NCBI GenBank assembly: GCA_949357655.1
Contig: CASHTG010000020.1
Location: 372,001-436,000, forward strand
Reading direction: 5' to 3'
From: Parascedosporium putredinis
Lineage: Eukaryota; Ascomycota; Sordariomycetes; Microascales; Microascaceae
DNA length: 64,000 nucleotides
Part shown: positions 59,301 to 64,000 of the stretch, piece after piece
Position numbering within the stretch: position 1 is the stretch's first letter
Layout of the letters: each line of letters begins with the position of its first letter
The notes under the pieces: generated by a model
What the model was told of the DNA's origin: nothing
Databases searched by the model: none
What the model saw: the letters and a program-made list of their open reading frames with translations, nothing else
Made by a program: the position numbers and the translations under genes

Positions 59301-59954
59301 TTCTTATTCTCCGAATCTACGGCCTTGAGCTCGCGGTCAAGGGTAGATTCAAGGAAGAGCGGTTCCACAAAAACTGAGAGAAGCGATCCAGAGCGCCGAG
59401 AAGTGGCGATGGATTCGCCTCGGTCGGGTCCTCGTCATTAGCGGGTTTGGCAGAAATATCAAAGTAGTAGTTGGTCGATGTTGACGCCGTATAAGCGTTG
59501 GAGTGGCCCGAGTTCGACGACAGGTACTGAGAGTAGTCGTTTTCACCAGGATATTTCTTGGTTCCCATGAAAAGAAGCTAAGTCACAGTCAATATTGACT
59601 CTATTGGAGATGGCGTGGGGGAGGGGAGGGGAAGAAGTAGGGAAAGGGAGCAAATGTATGGGACTGCGGGCACAGCCCACGTGCGTGACGCTCAAAGTGA
59701 TCATTGCTTACATGTTCGACCGCATGGGCCATTCCGGGCATGTCCGCCTCATCGCTGAAGTTGCCGACATTAACATCCATGGAGGCGCTCGCCTTATCGG
59801 CCTTGGGGTCATGAACCAGAGCCACCTCCATCTCGTTCGCCAACTTGATGACCCGATAGGAGCGGTCATCTAGCAGAGGCTTCTCAAGATCTTCTGTAAC
59901 TAGGCGGGCTTTGCCCTGCGCCGCAGGCGCTTGCCGAGTATCAGAGGGCGCCAT
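56340..59954 (-). CDS. STE23: STE23/insulin-degrading-enzyme-like M16 zinc metalloprotease
   Basis: M16A proteases degrade short peptides inside a closed chamber; yeast Ste23 also cleaves the a-factor precursor. The inverted zinc motif HxxEH is HAVEH at residues 77-81, and the first intron falls exactly after it, before LLFMGTKKYPGENDY. The Glu-rich element ELKAVDSENKKN carries the third zinc ligand. Later family blocks are LIGHEGPGSIMSYIKAKGW, SASNRLTALHLPHKNNFIP and RTKEQLGYIVFCG. Exons are 59954-59712, 59577-58724, 58619-56985 and 56881-56340. Two one-base losses are inferred, near 59367 (T5) and 57450 (C5). Corrected length is 1091 residues, slightly longer than human IDE because of an acidic Glu/Thr-rich insert near the C-terminus. 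The protein ends Gly-Lys-Leu, resembling but not matching a peroxisomal PTS1. Confidence 0.95.
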
Positions 59955-62900
59955 TGTGTGGAAAGTCGAGGGCGGGGCAGCAAGGCGGCCAGGTGGGAAG
60001 GCGAATGAGGTGTGCCGGCGGGGCTTGCAGTAGGGGTCGATTGCAATCGAAGGTTGAGCTGCGAAACCAGGGCGGGGAAAGTGAGGGGAGAGTGGGCAAG
60101 GCTGAGGCGGCGGCCACGAGTAACTGAGACTCTATGCGGTGGGCACCGTTGCCGAAACGAAGAGAGAGGAAGACGAACAGAAGCCAGACTCGCACGAGAA
60201 GCGCAGGAGGGGAGTTGCGCTTGTTCTGTTCGGGTCGGCTTAGCTATGCGACGAGTCGAAGCAAGGTGAGACAGTCTTAGCTCGCGATTCCAGCCAAAAG
60301 GCCGCAAGGGGAGCTTCAAAGGACAGCGTATTCCAAAGTAATCAACTAGAGAGGTTGATAGTCGCCTCAGCAACAGGATATTGTTAGAAGGGCGGGTTTC
60401 GTCAGGACACAGCAAGAGAACGACTTGCTACGCAGCTCAATGAAAAGGATATGTCGATGCAGTGCAGGGCCAGAAGAGGTACAGATTTCGGGGGTGGTGA
60501 CTGATTAAGAAGGTTACTCGCACTAGCCAACACGGGAAGGCCCGGGGTTAGAGAAACGTAATCGATCTAAGGAAGAGATAGTAAGGTTTCGTCGGCATGG
60601 GATGACAATCCTAGGAAGATGTCGTCAAAGGAAAGTGGTCCGAGATAGGAGTGCGGTGTACACTATGGCTCCTGGTGAGTCGGCCGCATGAAACGAGCCA
60701 GAGAGTAGTCCGACCAGGCTGGATTGTCGTCCAAAACCAAAACCAAAACCAAGAAATGTTCGTAAACGGTTCGTTGAGGAAAAGGGATGGAGGGGAGGGA
60801 AAAAAATAAGGTCGAGGGCACCGAAAAAGAACAATGGGTTGGCGGACAAGCCAGAGAGAAAAAAATCGTGGCGGGGTGAAGGGAGCTCAAAGCTCTAGTA
60901 GGTTCAAGTTGGGTGACTTCAAATGTGGGCAGTGTTGTGGAGAAGACAGTTTGGGCATGTGCAGCTATTGACTGGTACTTAGCTGCAGCCACTTGGAGCA
61001 AGGAACATTGAAAGGCCAAATTGAAGAAGGTTCTTGAATCTCCAAGCAAGAGTATGTAGGGGAAAGAAAGCAATTGGGCTTGCTCTCCAAGGAAGGAGCT
61101 ATAGTAGCTAGGCAAGGCAGTGGGACAGGTGAATCGTGTACCACTCGCCTCTGCAAGTAGAAATGATCGAGAACGCCAGGGTGTGATGCTAGAAAGCTCC
61201 CTCACTCCACACCCACCCAAAGAGGCCTCGGGTCTGTTCAGCAACACCCTTGGCTAGATCAATTTGATGGGACCTCTTGGGATATGGGATGGCAGAATTC
61301 TTGGGACTGATCCATAGATGGTTGCAATGGAAGGTGCAAAGGAGGGGGTGTGTTGGGGGTGATCTATTCCTGATTGGTTGCCCAAAGGGCCTGGCTTCGT
61401 CACTGGGAGGAGTGTGCCCACTAGGGCTCTAAGGGCAATACATTCCATCTCAAGCTACTTCGTACATCATGGCTAGAACTGAACATTGAACGGCGCCAGA
61501 GTGTAGAATAATGAGACATCTATCGCAATTCCGAGGTGGCCTCCACCAAAGCCGCCACCGTCGCTTCCCTGAGCTCTAGCAGCCTTCCGCCTTCCTTTGG
61601 TGCGCCCCGCTCTAAAATTCCACGGAAGATCAATGATGGCCCAGCAGACCATCAAACCGGGGCATGGATCAATCAGGGGGAACGGCCAATTCTACACCTG
61701 AAAAGCAGCCCCCGTCTTGTTCAACTTGAATGTTACCAGCTTCGAATACCGTGGTATCGTCGCGCTCATTGTTGACCCATAGAATGCAGGACGATGAGAG
61801 GGAGTCAAAGAACGAACGGCCTTGGCCCCAATGATGCGGGCGAGATGAGCTAGGGCCGGGGTTAGGATCAGGGTCATGGGCCAAATTCAACCATCATGGG
61901 CGACAGGGAGCTTCCCCACAAAACACTAAGGAAAATATTAACGATAACCCTCCAGTCTCTCGCACTTCTTTGTCGGCAGGCATTGGATGCAGTGCAGGGT
62001 AGCCCCTCCCCTGTGCCGCGTGCCTCATGCCTAGCGACCACCACGACTGACTTGACCGGCACCGTCACATCAAACTGGATGAAGGGCCCGGTCGATCTCA
62101 CCTCCATTTATGGAGACCCCCAGGAGATGAGCCGGGAATGACAAGCCGGCTGTTCCACCTCACCTTTTCAACGTTCCCCTTTCTTCTTCGAATTTCTCCC
62201 TTGTCCCCCTCCCTTCCCTCTCCAAGCGATGGATATGGGATACGAAGTAAATCCGAGACCCACCCTTCTCTACAAACAAGAGCGAGAAAACCAGAGAGAA
62301 AGGAAGAAAGAAAGAGGGGGTGGCCGCGGAAGGAAGTCTGAGCGCTCCTCGCAGAACAAGGTCCATTTTTCGGAAGAGGATAGGCCGCTAACATGGCGAG
62401 GCGAGCCAGCCATTATCGAAAACAGGCGCCACCACCACCATCATATTGAGGCAGATGACACGACTAGGCACCGCAGCCGTCTTCTCCGGCCGTTGCCTGT
62501 AGGGTAGGACAACGACGAGGATCCCTCCCCTTGTTCCTTTGTTAAAAAGACAAACGGCCAAATGTATCTGATAATACGAGAAGACACCTCGTGGACATTG
62601 GCTATATCGTAATGGTCTATCGCCAAGGGGAAGGTTGCTCAGCCCCGAGATGGGGGTCCTGATGAGGAGATGACGATGAGAGGACCACGCCATCTGACTT
62701 CAGCCTGGTGGGGGTGGAGTAGCGTTCCTCTACCTGCCCCATTCTCGGGTGTCCTCACAATAATAATTAGCAAAGGGCCTGATTCTAATGAGTCTCGGGC
62801 CCCGCTGGCGCACTTACTTGGAGGGGACACTTGTTATTTTTCCAAAGCGTGACTCTCGACACCTGCAGCCCCGATTGCTGGTGGGGCCGTCAGCGGCCAA

Positions 62901-64000
62901 GTACTTCAAAGTTGTATTAATGGGGAGCCGTCGCTAAGGTAGTCCTGGCGTGGAAGCCGATACCGAGGTACTTGGCCTGATAACCGCACGGAAACCACAT
63001 GGCGGCGCGAAGGAGCGGGATCTGCTAGTCGCTTGGTCTCCAAGCTCCAAGCTGGTGGGCAACGGGGCTCACTCAACCCTCTATTCAATGGATGGATCCC
63101 TTTGCCTCAAAAGGTGTGCTTGGGTTGGGTAACAAATCAAACCTGGCGCAGGGTCAGACAAATCCGAGCTGGGCACAGCAGTATTACCAAGAACTGCAGT
63201 TAGCAGCCTTGAGGGCTTCTCAGGCCAATCGACAGATCTAGTTTGATGGGATAGATCCATGGATCTCTACATGTCGAACATGTCATCTTCGACACCCCTC
63301 CGCGCCAAAATAGTACAAGCGGGCAAAGAAAGAAGGCGCCAACCCTGCAAGGAACAATCATTCTCGTTGATTCCCGCTGGTGCCCTCATTGTAGAGGCTA
63401 TCGAGAAGCGACCTCCAGCAAAATCTGCGGGGGACGGGCGGGAGCGGGCGGGCGCAGGTGCGTGACAAATTGCCCTTCCGCTCCTCAGTCCAGCCCACCC
63501 CAGATATCGGCATAGGGGGTGGCATGATGCCCCTCCGTCTCAAACGCCGAAGTTCGGTGAATACATAGGCTCTAGGATTGTAAGCATGTAAGCCGCCGGC
63601 GTTCCACAGCTATACCTTGTGCTTCCATCTCCATTGGAACGAACCGCCACAGCGATACCGTGAGCTTCTCACCTCCCGGGCGGTAAGGATCCGCACGCAC
63701 GTATGCGGGCCCGGGCCGGCTGCGCGGATGCGTTGTCCGGGCCTGTTGGCGCCTAGCAAGGTGTCACAACGATCAATCTTTTTCCTTTATTTCTCCATTG
63801 TTGAGATGTGACTCCCAGTCATGATTCTGTGATGGAGGCACCTGCATGACCCTGAGCGGCGGCGAGCTGTTGGTTCATCCGTGCACGGAGAGGTAAGTCA
63901 AGTTGCATGCCGGGCCTGGGACCGGGCTTGGCTGTGTTGCAACTTGAATGGATGGGGGAAGACTCGACAATGAGCGCTGTGCTCTAAAAATACACAATCC
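59955..64000. other. Gene-free stretch to the window end
   Basis: The first few hundred bases hold the promoter of the STE23-like gene. Beyond that, frames of up to about 195 codons show no conserved motif on either strand and have composition typical of non-coding sequence. I see no RNA gene, transposon or array. A gene continuing past 64000 cannot be judged. Confidence 0.45.

Noticed and set aside
60663..61247. 194-codon minus-strand open frame upstream of the STE23-like gene
   Set aside because: It is rich in Ser, Phe and Leu from pyrimidine-rich DNA and has no recognisable domain.

Overview
The window is nuclear DNA of a filamentous ascomycete (Pezizomycotina, probably Sordariomycetes). 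Genes carry short GT-AG introns, the conserved proteins are fungal in type, and several families (DUF7708-like/NACHT/C2H2/ankyrin receptor, MOCS1-type MoaA-MoaC fusion, GPI-anchored sugar dehydrogenase) are typical of moulds. No rRNA, convincing tRNA, CRISPR array or intact transposon was seen. I support thirteen protein genes; long stretches between them hold nothing recognisable.

Layout: 1-5.46 kb gene-free; 5.47-7.63 kb MOCS1-like molybdenum cofactor gene (-), divergent from a WRAP73/Wdr8-like spindle-pole WD40 gene (+, 8.45-10.33 kb); 12.24-13.84 kb an RRM-like gene with a Lys/Asp tail (+); 16.68-22.98 kb LAA1/HEATR5-like AP-1 accessory protein (-); 23.78-25.36 kb secreted, probably GPI-anchored sugar dehydrogenase (-); 26.20-27.60 kb membrane protein of unknown function (-); 28.10-31.32 kb SNF2/RAD5-like helicase (-), divergent from a large NLR-like receptor (+, 32.05-37.08 kb); 37.64-38.84 kb YebC/TACO1 family (+), convergent with PET100 (-, 39.48-39.94 kb); 43.07-45.74 kb Ser/Ala/Pro-rich protein with a possible PP1-docking motif (-); a 7.3-kb gene-free stretch; 53.08-55.51 kb ADE5,7 (+), convergent with an STE23/insulin-degrading-enzyme gene (-, 56.34-59.95 kb); then 4 kb gene-free.

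Sequence quality dominates interpretation. I counted 49 reading-frame changes in eleven of the thirteen genes. All but two fit loss of one base, mostly inside short homopolymers, and restoring one base per site gives each gene a length divisible by three with conserved motifs intact. This looks like homopolymer under-calling in the assembly, not pseudogenisation, because housekeeping genes such as ADE5,7 and LAA1 are the worst hit.

Functional links: three or four products are mitochondrial (MOCS1 with a basic N-terminus, TACO1-like, PET100), and the TACO1-like and PET100 genes sit tail to tail and both concern cytochrome c oxidase. The most interesting items are the MOCS1 gene, where an intron donor overlaps a Gly-Gly-stop, so splicing versus retention would switch between a MoaA-MoaC fusion and a MoaA form with the C-terminal GG; and the NLR-like receptor head to head with a SNF2 helicase.
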